Below are positions 51,156-58,615 of a stretch of DNA of 64,000 nt, piece by piece. The translations under genes and the position numbers were made by a program. Under the pieces are notes generated by a model. That model was given only the letters and a program-made list of their open reading frames with translations. It did not search any database and was not told the origin of the DNA. Position 1 is the stretch's first letter. Every line of letters starts with the position of its first letter. Origin of the DNA: Streptomyces xinghaiensis S187 (GTDB lineage Bacteria; Actinomycetota; Actinomycetes; Streptomycetales; Streptomycetaceae); the NCBI RefSeq assembly GCF_000220705.2, contig NZ_CP023202.1, positions 2,914,001 through 2,978,000 of the forward strand, in the 5' to 3' direction.

Positions 51156-52214
51156 ATGTCGCCGTACCACCACGGGAATCCCCCGCTCCCCCGCACCGCC
51201 GCGCGTGATGTCCGGCTGCTGCCGAAGGCCCATCTGCATCTGCACTTCACCGGGTCGATGCGGCCCGCCACACTGCTCGAACTCGCCGACAAGCACGGGG
51301 TGCACCTGCCGGAGGCGCTGAGCGGCGGCGAGCCACCCCAGCTGCGGGCGACGGACGAGCGGGGCTGGTTCCGGTTCCAGCGGCTCTACGACATCGCCCG
51401 GTCGTGCCTGCGGACCGCCGAGGACATCCAGCGGCTGGTGCGCGAGGCCGCGCAGGAGGACGCGCGGGACGGTTCCGGCTGGCTGGAGATCCAGGTCGAT
51501 CCGACCTCGTACGCGCCCCGCCTCGGCGGGCTCATCCCCACCATGGAGATCATCCTGGACGCGGTGGACACCGCGTCGCGGGAGACGGGGGTCGGGATGC
51601 GGGTGCTCGTCGCCGCGAACCGCGTGAGGCATCCGCTGGACGCGCGCACCCTGGCGCGGCTGGCGGTGCGGTACGCGGACCGCGGGGTGATCGGTTTCGG
51701 GCTGTCGAACGACGAGCGGCGCGGATTCGCCCGGGACTTCGACCGGGCGTTCGCCATCGCCCGGGCCGGCGGGCTGATCGCCGCCCCGCACGGGGGTGAG
51801 CTGTCGGGGCCCGGCAGCGTACGGGACTGCCTGGACGATCTGCACGCCGACCGGGTGGGGCACGGGGTGCGGGCCGCGGAGGACCCGCGGCTGCTGGAAC
51901 GGCTGGCCGAACGGGGGGTGGCCTGCGAGGTCTGCCCGGCGTCCAATGTGGCGCTCGGTGTCTACGAGAAGGCGGAGGACGTGCCGCTGCGGACGTTGTT
52001 CGACGCGGGGGTGCCGGTGGCGCTGGGCGCCGACGACCCGCTGCTGTTCGGGTCGCGGCTGGCGGACCAGTACGCGCTGGTGCGGTCCGTGCTGGGGTTC
52101 AGTGATGCCGAACTGGCCGAGCTGGCACGGCAGTCGGTGCGGGCTTCGCAGGCGCCGGAGGATGTGCGCAAGCAGATGATGAGCGGCATCGACGACTGGC
52201 TGGCAGCCGAGTAG
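51156..52214 (+). CDS. Adenosine deaminase family protein
   Basis: This 352-residue amidohydrolase has the zinc ligands HLHLHFTGS (residues near 30), APHGGE, VGHGVRA and GADDPLLFG of the adenosine/adenine deaminase family. Adenosine deaminases convert adenosine to inosine in purine salvage. The HLHFTGS form differs slightly from the classical HVHLDG, so adenosine is the likely but not certain substrate. It is divergent from tRNA-Trp-secE and convergent with murB. Confidence 0.88.
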   Translation: MSPYHHGNPPLPRTAARDVRLLPKAHLHLHFTGSMRPATLLELADKHGVHLPEALSGGEPPQLRATDERGWFRFQRLYDIARSCLRTAEDIQRLVREAAQEDARDGSGWLEIQVDPTSYAPRLGGLIPTMEIILDAVDTASRETGVGMRVLVAANRVRHPLDARTLARLAVRYADRGVIGFGLSNDERRGFARDFDRAFAIARAGGLIAAPHGGELSGPGSVRDCLDDLHADRVGHGVRAAEDPRLLERLAERGVACEVCPASNVALGVYEKAEDVPLRTLFDAGVPVALGADDPLLFGSRLADQYALVRSVLGFSDAELAELARQSVRASQAPEDVRKQMMSGIDDWLAAE

Positions 52215-52326
52215 GCGGGCCGGGCGGAGGTGTCCAGGTGCGCCGCGGGCCGGCCGGCGGGTATCGGCTGCCGGTTGCCGGGCGTCGTGGCGGCTTGCGT
52301 CTGCCGAGCCCGGTGGCGCGGGCGTT

Positions 52327-53382
52327 CTAGAGGCTGACGCCCACCGTCACCGGCTCGTTGACGAGGGTCACCCCGAAGGCCTCGCGCACACCGTCGCGGA
52401 CCTCCCGGGCCAGGGCGAGCAGATCCTCGGTCGTCGCCTCGCCGCGGTTGGTGAGCGCCAGGGTGTGCTTGCCGGAGATGCGGGCCGGGCCGGTGCCGTA
52501 GCCCTTGGTGAAGCCGGCCTTGTCGATGAGCCAGGCGGCGGAGGTCTTCATCCGCCCGTCGCCCGCCGGGTACGCGGGCGGCTCGGTGCCGGGGCCGAGG
52601 CGTTCGGCGACGCGGGCCAGGAAGGCGGCGTGCTCGCCGGCGTCCAGGACGGGGTTGGTGAAGAAGGACCCCGCGGACCAGGTGTCGTGGTCCTCCGGGT
52701 CCAGCACCATGCCCTTGCCGGCCCGGAGTGCGAGGACGGTCTCGCGCGCGGCGGAGGCGGCGACGCGCTCGCCCGGCTCGACGCCCAGGGCGCGGGCCGT
52801 CTCGGCGTACTTCAGGGGCGCCGACAGGCCGCCGGCATCTTCCAGTGCGAAGCGGACCCGCAGGACGACATGGCGGTCGGGGTCGGACTTGAAGCGGCTG
52901 TGGCGGTAGGAGAAGCCGCAGTCCGCGTTGGGGATGGTGACCGTCTCGCCGGACACCCGGTCGTAGGCCACCACCTCGGTGATGGTGGTGGCGACCTCCT
53001 GGCCGTACGCGCCGACGTTCTGGATCGGCGTCGCGCCGGCGGAGCCGGGGATGCCGGCGAGGCACTCGACACCCGCCAGGCCCGCCTCGACGGTCCGGGC
53101 CACGGCCTCGGACCAGTTCTCGCCGGCGGCCAGTTCGAGGCGGGTGCCGGCGAGGTCGACGCCGCGGGTCGCGATCCGCAGGACCGTGCCGTCGAACCCC
53201 TTGTCGGAGATGACAAGGTTGCTGCCGCCGCCGATGAGGAGCAGCGGGGTGCCGGCGGCGTCGGCTTCGCGGACGGCCTCGACGACCTCCTCGTCCGTCA
53301 CCGCGGTGACCAGGCGGTTGGCCGGGCCGCCGAGGCGGAAGGTGGTGAGCGGGGCCAGCGGGGCGTCGTGGAGTACCTGCAC
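52327..53382 (-). CDS. murB: UDP-N-acetylmuramate dehydrogenase
   Basis: MurB reduces UDP-GlcNAc-enolpyruvate to UDP-MurNAc for peptidoglycan. The 351-residue flavoprotein starts (GTG) QVLHDAPLAPLTTFRLGGPA and has the FAD-binding segments LLLIGGGSNLVISDKGFDGT and IPGSAGATPIQNVGAYGQEV. The catalytic serine is in AGSFFTNP, and a glutamate near the end in NEPVTVG. An open extension upstream lacks homology and is rejected. The -10 box TACGCT lies six bases before the GTG. Confidence 0.96.
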   Translation of the reverse strand: MQVLHDAPLAPLTTFRLGGPANRLVTAVTDEEVVEAVREADAAGTPLLLIGGGSNLVISDKGFDGTVLRIATRGVDLAGTRLELAAGENWSEAVARTVEAGLAGVECLAGIPGSAGATPIQNVGAYGQEVATTITEVVAYDRVSGETVTIPNADCGFSYRHSRFKSDPDRHVVLRVRFALEDAGGLSAPLKYAETARALGVEPGERVAASAARETVLALRAGKGMVLDPEDHDTWSAGSFFTNPVLDAGEHAAFLARVAERLGPGTEPPAYPAGDGRMKTSAAWLIDKAGFTKGYGTGPARISGKHTLALTNRGEATTEDLLALAREVRDGVREAFGVTLVNEPVTVGVSL

Positions 53383-53394
53383 GGGCCCAGCGTA
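53383..53394 (-). promoter_or_regulatory. -10 element giving a probable leaderless murB mRNA
   Basis: On the minus strand TACGCT (53394-53389) is followed by GGGCCC and the GTG start at 53382. No ribosome binding site is present. Confidence 0.5.
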
Positions 53395-53631
53395 CGGGGC
53401 CGCCTCCGGCGCGGGGTTCTCCGGTCGCGGGGTTCCACCGGTCGCGGGGTTCGCTTCTGTGCCGGGTGCGGCGCCGTTTCGCGCTGCGCGCGGGTGTTTT
53501 CCCTCCCACCCACCCGTTTCTCCGGAGCGGAGAAGGGGACGGGCGGGGGGCTCCGGGCCGGCGGGGCCGGGTCGGAAGGTTCCGGGCCGCACTTCCGCGG
53601 CGCCGGGTGGTCCGGACACCCCGGGATTCGA

Positions 53632-53711
53632 GCCCGGCCGGGTGCGGGCCCGGCCGGGTGCGGGCCCGGCCGGGTGCGGGCCCGGCCGGGTGCGGGCCCG
53701 GCCGGGTGCGG
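53632..53711. repeat. Five perfect 16-bp tandem repeats
   Basis: The unit GCCCGGCCGGGTGCGG is repeated five times without a mismatch. It lies in the 353-base gap between murB and the MaoC-like gene, which otherwise holds only the murB promoter. Each unit contains the palindrome CCCGGCCGGG. The array is a candidate variable-number locus. It has no spacers and is not a CRISPR. Confidence 0.9.
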
Positions 53712-53735
53712 GGCGTCGCCCCGCTCCGTAGCCCG

Positions 53736-54170
53736 TCAGGTCAGCTGGACCACAGCCCGGGACATGCCCAGGACCTTCTCGCCCGCGCTCGTCGCGGTCA
53801 GGTCGACCCGGACCCTGCGGGTGTCCTCGCCCAGCTTCGCCGCGACCTTCGCCGAGACCTCGATCACGGCGCCCTTGTCGTCGTCCGGGACCACCACCGG
53901 CTTGGTGAAGCGCACCCCGTACTCGACCACCGCCGCCGGGTCGCCCGCCCAGTCGGTGACGACGCGGACCGCTTCGGCCATGGTGAACATGCCGTGCGCG
54001 ATGACGTCCTCCAGGCCGACGCTCTTCGCGAAGCGCTCGTTCCAGTGGATCGGGTTGAAGTCGCCGGACGCGCCCGCGTAGCGCACGAGGTCGGCACGGG
54101 TGACCGGGAAGCTCCGGGAGGGCAGCTCCGTGCCGGGCTCGACCTCGTCGTAGGAGATGACGGCCGCCAT
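53736..54170 (-). CDS. MaoC-family dehydratase (HadB-like)
   Basis: This 144-residue hot-dog-fold protein has the hydratase-2 motif ASGDFNPIHWNERFAKSVGL, with the catalytic Asp and His, and IAHGMFTMAEAVRVV. It starts one base after the HadA-like gene stops, so the two are co-translated and probably form a heterodimer. In mycobacteria hadA-hadB lie at the same place after rpmG and act in fatty acid elongation. The substrate here is inferred only. Confidence 0.88.
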   Translation of the reverse strand: MAAVISYDEVEPGTELPSRSFPVTRADLVRYAGASGDFNPIHWNERFAKSVGLEDVIAHGMFTMAEAVRVVTDWAGDPAAVVEYGVRFTKPVVVPDDDKGAVIEVSAKVAAKLGEDTRRVRVDLTATSAGEKVLGMSRAVVQLT

Positions 54171-54171
54171 G

Positions 54172-54624
54172 TCAGTTCCCCTCCGGTGCGCGCGACACGA
54201 TCTTGGTGTGGGCGGTGACGACGTGTTCACCGGCGGCGTCGTGCACGTCACCGCGGATGTCGACGATGTCGTTCCCGGCGAGGGTCTTGACCTCGTCGAT
54301 GGTGGTGGTGACGGAGAGCCGGTCGCCGGCGCGCACCGGGCGGCTGTAGACGAACCGCTGGTCGCGGTGGACCACCCGGCTGTAGTCGAGGCCGAGCTGG
54401 GGGTCGTCGACCACCTGTCCGGCCGCCCGGTAGGTGAGCGAGAACACGAAGGTCGGCGGGGCGATCACATCCGGGTGGCCGAGCGCCCTGGCCGCGTCCG
54501 GCTCGGTGTAGGCCGGGTTCGGGTCGCCGATGGCCTCGGCGAACTCGCGGATCTTCTCGCGTCCGACTTCGTACGGCGCGGTGGGCGGGTACGCCCGGCC
54601 GACGAAGGACTGGTCGAGCGCCAT
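54172..54624 (-). CDS. HadA-like MaoC-family dehydratase subunit
   Basis: This 150-residue protein starts MALDQSFVGRAYPPTAPYEV and contains FAEAIGDPNPAYTEPDAARA and APPTFVFSLTYRAA, typical of the FAS1-type dehydratase N-terminal domain (HadA and UPF0336 proteins). It lacks the catalytic D-H pair of the hydratase-2 motif, as HadA does, which fits a structural subunit paired with the downstream gene. A GGAGGTGC site precedes the ATG. Confidence 0.88.
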   Translation of the reverse strand: MALDQSFVGRAYPPTAPYEVGREKIREFAEAIGDPNPAYTEPDAARALGHPDVIAPPTFVFSLTYRAAGQVVDDPQLGLDYSRVVHRDQRFVYSRPVRAGDRLSVTTTIDEVKTLAGNDIVDIRGDVHDAAGEHVVTAHTKIVSRAPEGN

Positions 54625-54737
54625 CTGCTCGGCACCTCCTGCTCGGGGCTGATGCTGATCGGGCTGCCGGACGGTCCCGGGTGACCGGCCCGGCCGCCTG
54701 GCGGACCCGGTGGTTCCGGTGGTTCCGGCAACGCCAC

Positions 54738-54765
54738 GAGGCCGCCCCCGGGTGGGGACGGCCTC
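54738..54765 (-). terminator. Terminator after rpmG
   Basis: GAGGCCG (54738-54744) pairs with CGGCCTC (54759-54765), extended by CCCC/GGGG with one bulge. It lies 16 bases after the rpmG stop. Confidence 0.65.
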
Positions 54766-54781
54766 ATGGACGAGCCTGTTG

Positions 54782-54946
54782 TTATCGCGTCTCGCGGTGC
54801 GCGGTGTGCGCGTTGCAGCGCGGGCAGTGCTTCTTCATCTCCAGTCGGTCCGGGTTGTTACGCCGGTTCTTCTTGGTGATGTAGTTCCGCTCCTTGCACT
54901 CCACGCAGGCCAGCGTGATCTTCGGGCGGACGTCGGTGGCAGCCAC
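54782..54946 (-). CDS. rpmG: 50S ribosomal protein L33, zinc-binding form
   Basis: This 54-residue protein starts from GTG (AAGGAG site) AATDVRPKITLACVECKERN and has two CXXC pairs (CVEC and CPRC), the zinc-containing L33 type. It follows tRNA-Met by 83 bases, the conserved actinobacterial thrT-metT-rpmG order. Confidence 0.96.
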   Translation of the reverse strand: MAATDVRPKITLACVECKERNYITKKNRRNNPDRLEMKKHCPRCNAHTAHRETR

Positions 54947-55029
54947 GTGAGTGCTCCTTGGACGAACAGTGGATGAACGCAGAAAGAGTAGCCGATCGAA
55001 GGACTTAGCCTGCAATCGGCTACTGTTCG

Positions 55030-55102
55030 TAGCGGTGACCGGACTTGAACCGGTGACACAGCGATTATGAGCCGCTTGCTCTACCGACTGAGCTACACCG
55101 CT
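55030..55102 (-). tRNA. tRNA-Met (CAT anticodon), elongator type
   Basis: The 73-base cloverleaf has perfectly paired acceptor arms AGCGGTG/CACCGCT, anticodon loop CTCATAA and T arm CCGGTTCAAGTCCGG. A paired first base argues against the initiator tRNA. A lysidine-type Ile tRNA shares the CAT anticodon but is unlikely in this context. No encoded CCA. Confidence 0.92.
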
Positions 55103-55148
55103 TCGATGTCGGACAACCCGCCCGGCGGACGGATTGTTCCCACACCAG

Positions 55149-55221
55149 AGCCCCAATACGGAATCGAACCGTAGACCTTCTCCTTACCATGGAGACGCTC
55201 TGCCGACTGAGCTATTGGGGC
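55149..55221 (-). tRNA. tRNA-Thr (GGT anticodon)
   Basis: The 73-base cloverleaf has acceptor arms GCCCCAA/TTGGGGC, anticodon stem TCTCC/GGAGA with loop ATGGTAA, and T arm ACGGTTCGATTCCGT. It lies 46 bases upstream of tRNA-Met on the same strand. Confidence 0.94.
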
Positions 55222-55456
55222 GAGCGATGAAGACATTACACGCTGAACGGCCGAAGGTGAAATCCGTATCGGCCCCCGCCCGGCCCGCCGCTCACCGTCC
55301 GGCACTCCCCTCCCACGCGTGCCCGCGACCCCACCGGTACGACTATTGCGCTCCTGCTCGTGACCGCCGTGGAGGCGGCCTAGGCTCGGTTCACGCTTCG
55401 TGATCTTTCTCCCGGAACCCGGGACGGAACCGCCCGCAGAAGCCCGCAGGAGCGCG

Positions 55457-56773
55457 ATGCCCGACAGCAGCCGACCGCAGCCCTCCGGCAGCGAGAGCGC
55501 TCCGGAGCCGTCCGCGCTCGTCCTGTCCGGCGCCCGGCTCCCCGACGGCCGGAACGTCGACGTCCGGATCAGCGGCGGGCACATCGAGGCGGTCGGCACG
55601 GCCGGCAGCCTCACCCGGTCCGCCCCGGGCGGGGAGCGCCCCGGGGGCCGCGCGGGCGAGCCCGCCCGGATCGACCTCAGCGGCTATCTCCTGCTCCCGG
55701 CGCCGGCCGAACCGCACGCCCACACCGACACCGCGCTCACCGCCGGCGGGGACGGCCCCGCCCCGCACGGCGCCGACGACGTGCAGCGCCGGACCACCGA
55801 GGCCGCACTGCTCCATCTCGGTCACGGCGCCACCGCCCTCCGGGCGCACGTCCGCGTCGGCGGGGTGCACGGGCTGCGCGCACTGGAGGGGGCGCTCCAG
55901 GCACGGCGGGCGCTCACCGGGCTGACCGAACTGACGACCGTCGCCGTACCGCGGGTGCTGACCGGGGCCGCGGGCGCGGACGGGCTGGCGATGCTGCGGG
56001 ACGCGGTCAAGATGGGCGCGGCGGTCGTCGGCGGCTGTCCGGATCTCGACCCGGACCCCTCCGGCTACGTCGAGGCCGTGCTCGGGGTGGCGGCGGAGCA
56101 CGGGTGCCCCGTGGACCTGCACACGGAGGGTGACGACCCGGCCCGGCTGGCGCGGCTGGCGGCGATGGCCGGCGGGCTGCGGCCCGGGGTGTCCATCGGA
56201 CCGTGCGCGGGGCTCTCCCTGCTCCCCCGGCCGGACGCGCGCCGGGCCGCCGACCGGCTCGCGGCCGCGGGCGTCTCCGTCGTCCTGCTGCCGCAGGGGG
56301 ACTGCGCGGCCATGGAGTGCGACGGAGCGGTGCGCCCGGGACCGCCGGCGCCCGCGGCCGCTCCGGTGCGGCTGCTGCGGGCGGCGGGGGTGCGGGTGGC
56401 CGCGGGCAGCGGGGCGCTGCGGGACGCGGCCAATCCGGTGGGGCGCGGCGATCCGCTGGAGGCCGCGTATCTGCTGGCCACGCAGGGCGGGGAGAGCCCG
56501 GAGGCGGCGTACGCGGCGGTCAGTGACCGGGCGCGGGCCGTGATGGGGCTGCGGCCGGTGCGGCTGGAGGCCGGCTTCCCGGCGGAGTTGCTGGCGGTGC
56601 GCGGGGAGAGCGTGGCCGGGGCGCTGTCGCTGGCGTACAGCCGGATCGTGGTGCACGGGGGGCGGATCGTGGCGCGTACCAGCGCGGTGCGCGAGTACTG
56701 CGACTCGGAGACGGTGGCCGCGCTCGACCTGCCCCGGCAGGCGCGGCAGGGGCCGGGGGGCGAAGTTCCCTAG
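55457..56773 (+). CDS. Amidohydrolase (cytosine-deaminase-like) with degenerate metal site
   Basis: The 438-residue protein starts at ATG 55457 with an AGGAG site. It keeps the HxH motif (AEPHAHTD) and a later His (VDLHTEGDDP). The usual third His region reads VSIGPCAGL and the usual Gly-Thr-Asp-Asn region reads AAGSGALRDAANPVGRGDPL, so two metal ligands of the cytosine-deaminase family are missing. The product may be a pseudoenzyme or use a different centre. The gene is divergent from tRNA-Thr and its codon usage is normal. Confidence 0.75.
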   Translation: MPDSSRPQPSGSESAPEPSALVLSGARLPDGRNVDVRISGGHIEAVGTAGSLTRSAPGGERPGGRAGEPARIDLSGYLLLPAPAEPHAHTDTALTAGGDGPAPHGADDVQRRTTEAALLHLGHGATALRAHVRVGGVHGLRALEGALQARRALTGLTELTTVAVPRVLTGAAGADGLAMLRDAVKMGAAVVGGCPDLDPDPSGYVEAVLGVAAEHGCPVDLHTEGDDPARLARLAAMAGGLRPGVSIGPCAGLSLLPRPDARRAADRLAAAGVSVVLLPQGDCAAMECDGAVRPGPPAPAAAPVRLLRAAGVRVAAGSGALRDAANPVGRGDPLEAAYLLATQGGESPEAAYAAVSDRARAVMGLRPVRLEAGFPAELLAVRGESVAGALSLAYSRIVVHGGRIVARTSAVREYCDSETVAALDLPRQARQGPGGEVP

Positions 56774-56882
56774 GCGGTGGCTCTGTTGACGTGGCGGAAG
56801 CGGGCCCTCCGGTATGACGGCGGTTCAGGCCGGCGCAGGGCATGACCAGCGCGCCCTCTGTCTGCGGCTCGCGCCCTCGGCG

Positions 56883-56895
56883 TACGGTCGGGACC
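56883..56895 (+). promoter_or_regulatory. -10 element giving a probable leaderless mRNA
   Basis: TACGGT (56883-56888) is followed by seven bases and the ATG at 56896. No Shine-Dalgarno sequence is present. Confidence 0.5.
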
Positions 56896-57558
56896 ATGCG
56901 CATTGTCATCGCTGGAGGACACGGTCGGATCGCGCTGCGGCTGGAGCGGTTGCTCGCCGGGCGCGGTGACGAGGTCGCGGGCCTCATCCGCAACCGCGAG
57001 CAGGGTGACGACCTGCGGGAAGCGGGGGCCGAACCCGTGCTGTGCGACCTGGAGTCGGCCATCACCGAGGAGGTCGCGGCCCATCTGCAGGGCGCCGACG
57101 CGGCCGTTTTCGCGGCCGGCGCCGGACCGGGCAGCGGCGTCGCCCGGAAGGAGACCGTGGACCGGGCGGCCGCGGAGCTCTTCGCCGAGGCGGCCGAGCG
57201 GGCCGGGGTGCGGCGCTTGCTCGTCGTTTCGTCGATGGGCGCCGACAGCGAACCACCGCCGGACACCGACCCGGTCTTCGCCGCCTATCTGCGGGCCAAG
57301 GGCGCGGCGGACGCGGCCGTACGGGCGCGTACCGAGCTGGACTGGACGATCCTGCGGCCCGGCCGGCTCACCGACGATCCGGGGACGGGGCTGGTCACGC
57401 TCGCCGAGCGCACCGGGCGGGACGCGGTGCCGCGGGACGACGTGGCGGCGGTGCTGGCCGCGCTGCTGGACGAGCCGGGCACCATCGGCAGGACGCTGGA
57501 ACTGATCAGCGGCACGGTTCCGGTGGCGGAGGCGGTGAAGGCCGCCGCGCCGGACTGA
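56896..57558 (+). CDS. NAD(P)-binding Rossmann-fold protein (atypical SDR)
   Basis: The 220-residue protein starts MRIVIAGGHGRIALRLERLL, with the Gly-rich GGHGRIA dinucleotide motif. LLVVSSMGAD and WTILRPGRLTDDPGTG follow, as in the NAD(P)H-binding SDR family (PF13460). The substrate is unknown. Many members are redox sensors or epimerase-like. An in-frame ATG at 56842 is rejected because of the -10 box. Confidence 0.88.
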   Translation: MRIVIAGGHGRIALRLERLLAGRGDEVAGLIRNREQGDDLREAGAEPVLCDLESAITEEVAAHLQGADAAVFAAGAGPGSGVARKETVDRAAAELFAEAAERAGVRRLLVVSSMGADSEPPPDTDPVFAAYLRAKGAADAAVRARTELDWTILRPGRLTDDPGTGLVTLAERTGRDAVPRDDVAAVLAALLDEPGTIGRTLELISGTVPVAEAVKAAAPD

Positions 57559-57597
57559 GCGGGACGGGGGAAGGGCCGCGAACCACGGCACGGAGAA

Positions 57598-57631
57598 GGC
57601 CCCCGGTCCGCGTACTCGCGGACCGGGGGCC
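57598..57631. terminator. Bidirectional terminator
   Basis: GGCCCCCGGTCCGCG (57598-57612) is perfectly complementary over 15 bp to 57617-57631, with loop TACT. On the plus strand CTTCTTCTGTT follows. It serves the gene ending at 57558 and tRNA-Tyr on the other strand. Confidence 0.8.
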
Positions 57632-57646
57632 CTTCTTCTGTTCCTG

Positions 57647-57728
57647 TGGCGGCGCCAGGATTCGAACCTGGGAAGGCTGAGCCGGCAGATTTACAGTCTG
57701 CTCCCTTTGGCCGCTCGGGCACACCGCC
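57647..57728 (-). tRNA. tRNA-Tyr (GTA anticodon)
   Basis: The 82-base class II tRNA has acceptor arms GGCGGTG/CGCCGCC (one G-U), anticodon stem GCAGA/TCTGC with loop CTGTAAA, a long variable arm and T arm CCAGGTTCGAATCCTGG. No encoded CCA. Confidence 0.94.
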
Positions 57729-57920
57729 TAGGAGGTGCCGCCGCCGTCCCGCTCGGTGGCGGTGCTCGGTGGCAACGTCGTAAACCATACCCGATGAACC
57801 AGGGTGGTCCGCCACCCTGTTGATCGCGGTTGGATCATGGATCGGATGGCTAGGCTGGGCGCTGCGGACCGGGATGGTTCCGCGGTACCGGATGATCTAG
57901 GGATGAGGAGCCAACTCACG

Positions 57921-58409
57921 ATGGCCGACTCCAGTTTCGACATCGTCTCGAAGGTCGAGCGGCAGGAGGTCGACAACGCTCTCAACCAGGCCTCCAAGGA
58001 GATCTCGCAGCGCTACGACTTCAGGAACGTCGGCGCGTCGATCGAGTGGTCGGGCGAGAAGATCCTGATGCAGGCGAACTCGGAGGACCGGGTCAAGGCG
58101 ATCCTGGACGTCTTCCAGTCCAAGCTGGTCAAGCGCGGGATCTCGCTCAAGGCGCTGGACGCCGGGGAGCCGCAGCTCTCCGGCAAGGAGTACAAGATCT
58201 TCGCGACCATCCAGGAGGGCATCTCCCAGGAGAACGCGAAGAAGGTCGCGAAGATGATCCGCGACGAGGGCCCCAAGGGCGTCAAGGCGCAGGTGCAGGG
58301 CGACGAGCTGCGGGTGTCGTCCAAGAGCCGGGACGACCTGCAGGCGGTGCAGCAGCTCATCAAGGGCGCGGACCTGGACTTCGCGGTGCAGTTCGTGAAC
58401 TACCGGTGA
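57921..58409 (+). CDS. YajQ-family cyclic di-GMP-binding protein
   Basis: The 162-residue protein starts MADSSFDIVSKVERQEVDNA and ends LDFAVQFVNYR, with QRYDFRNVG and KKVAKMIRDEGPKGVKAQVQ, all typical of the YajQ (UPF0234) family. Family members bind nucleotides, and in Xanthomonas one is a cyclic di-GMP effector. A GAGGAG site precedes the ATG. A possible -10 box TAGGCT is at 57851. Full length for the family. Confidence 0.93.
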   Translation: MADSSFDIVSKVERQEVDNALNQASKEISQRYDFRNVGASIEWSGEKILMQANSEDRVKAILDVFQSKLVKRGISLKALDAGEPQLSGKEYKIFATIQEGISQENAKKVAKMIRDEGPKGVKAQVQGDELRVSSKSRDDLQAVQQLIKGADLDFAVQFVNYR

Positions 58410-58455
58410 GCCCCGTGACCTGAGGTCCGCGTCCGCGCGGTCGGCTGCGGCACAG

Positions 58456-58498
58456 CGAGGGCAGTACGTCGGAATCGCCGTCCGACGCACTGCCCTCG
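58456..58498 (+). terminator. Terminator after the yajQ-family gene
   Basis: CGAGGGCAGTACGTCGGA (58456-58473) pairs with 58481-58498 at 17 of 18 positions, with a 7-base loop and TTGTGT following on the plus strand. Confidence 0.8.
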
Positions 58499-58517
58499 TT
58501 GTGTGCTCGGGTGACCT

Positions 58518-58544
58518 ACCTACGTACCTACGTGCCTACGTACG
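58518..58544. repeat. Short CCTACGTR repeats
   Basis: CCTACGTA, CCTACGTG and CCTACGTA stand in a row, followed by CGT. The tract includes two TACGTA palindromes. It lies between the yajQ terminator and the 3' end of the ATPase-like gene. Confidence 0.7.
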
Positions 58545-58615
58545 TCCGGGCCGTGACGGGCTTCCGTTCGCGTTCCGGCGTCGCTCGCGGGTCATGGACG
58601 GCGGGCACGCCGGGG

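Noticed and set aside
53632..53711. Possible CRISPR-like array
   Set aside because: Units are 16 bp and directly adjacent, with no spacers and no cas genes. It is a simple tandem repeat.
58500..58615. Frameshifted HTH continuation of the truncated LAL ATPase
   Set aside because: All three minus-strand frames after its stop were read, and none shows a LuxR helix-turn-helix. The space is also too short.
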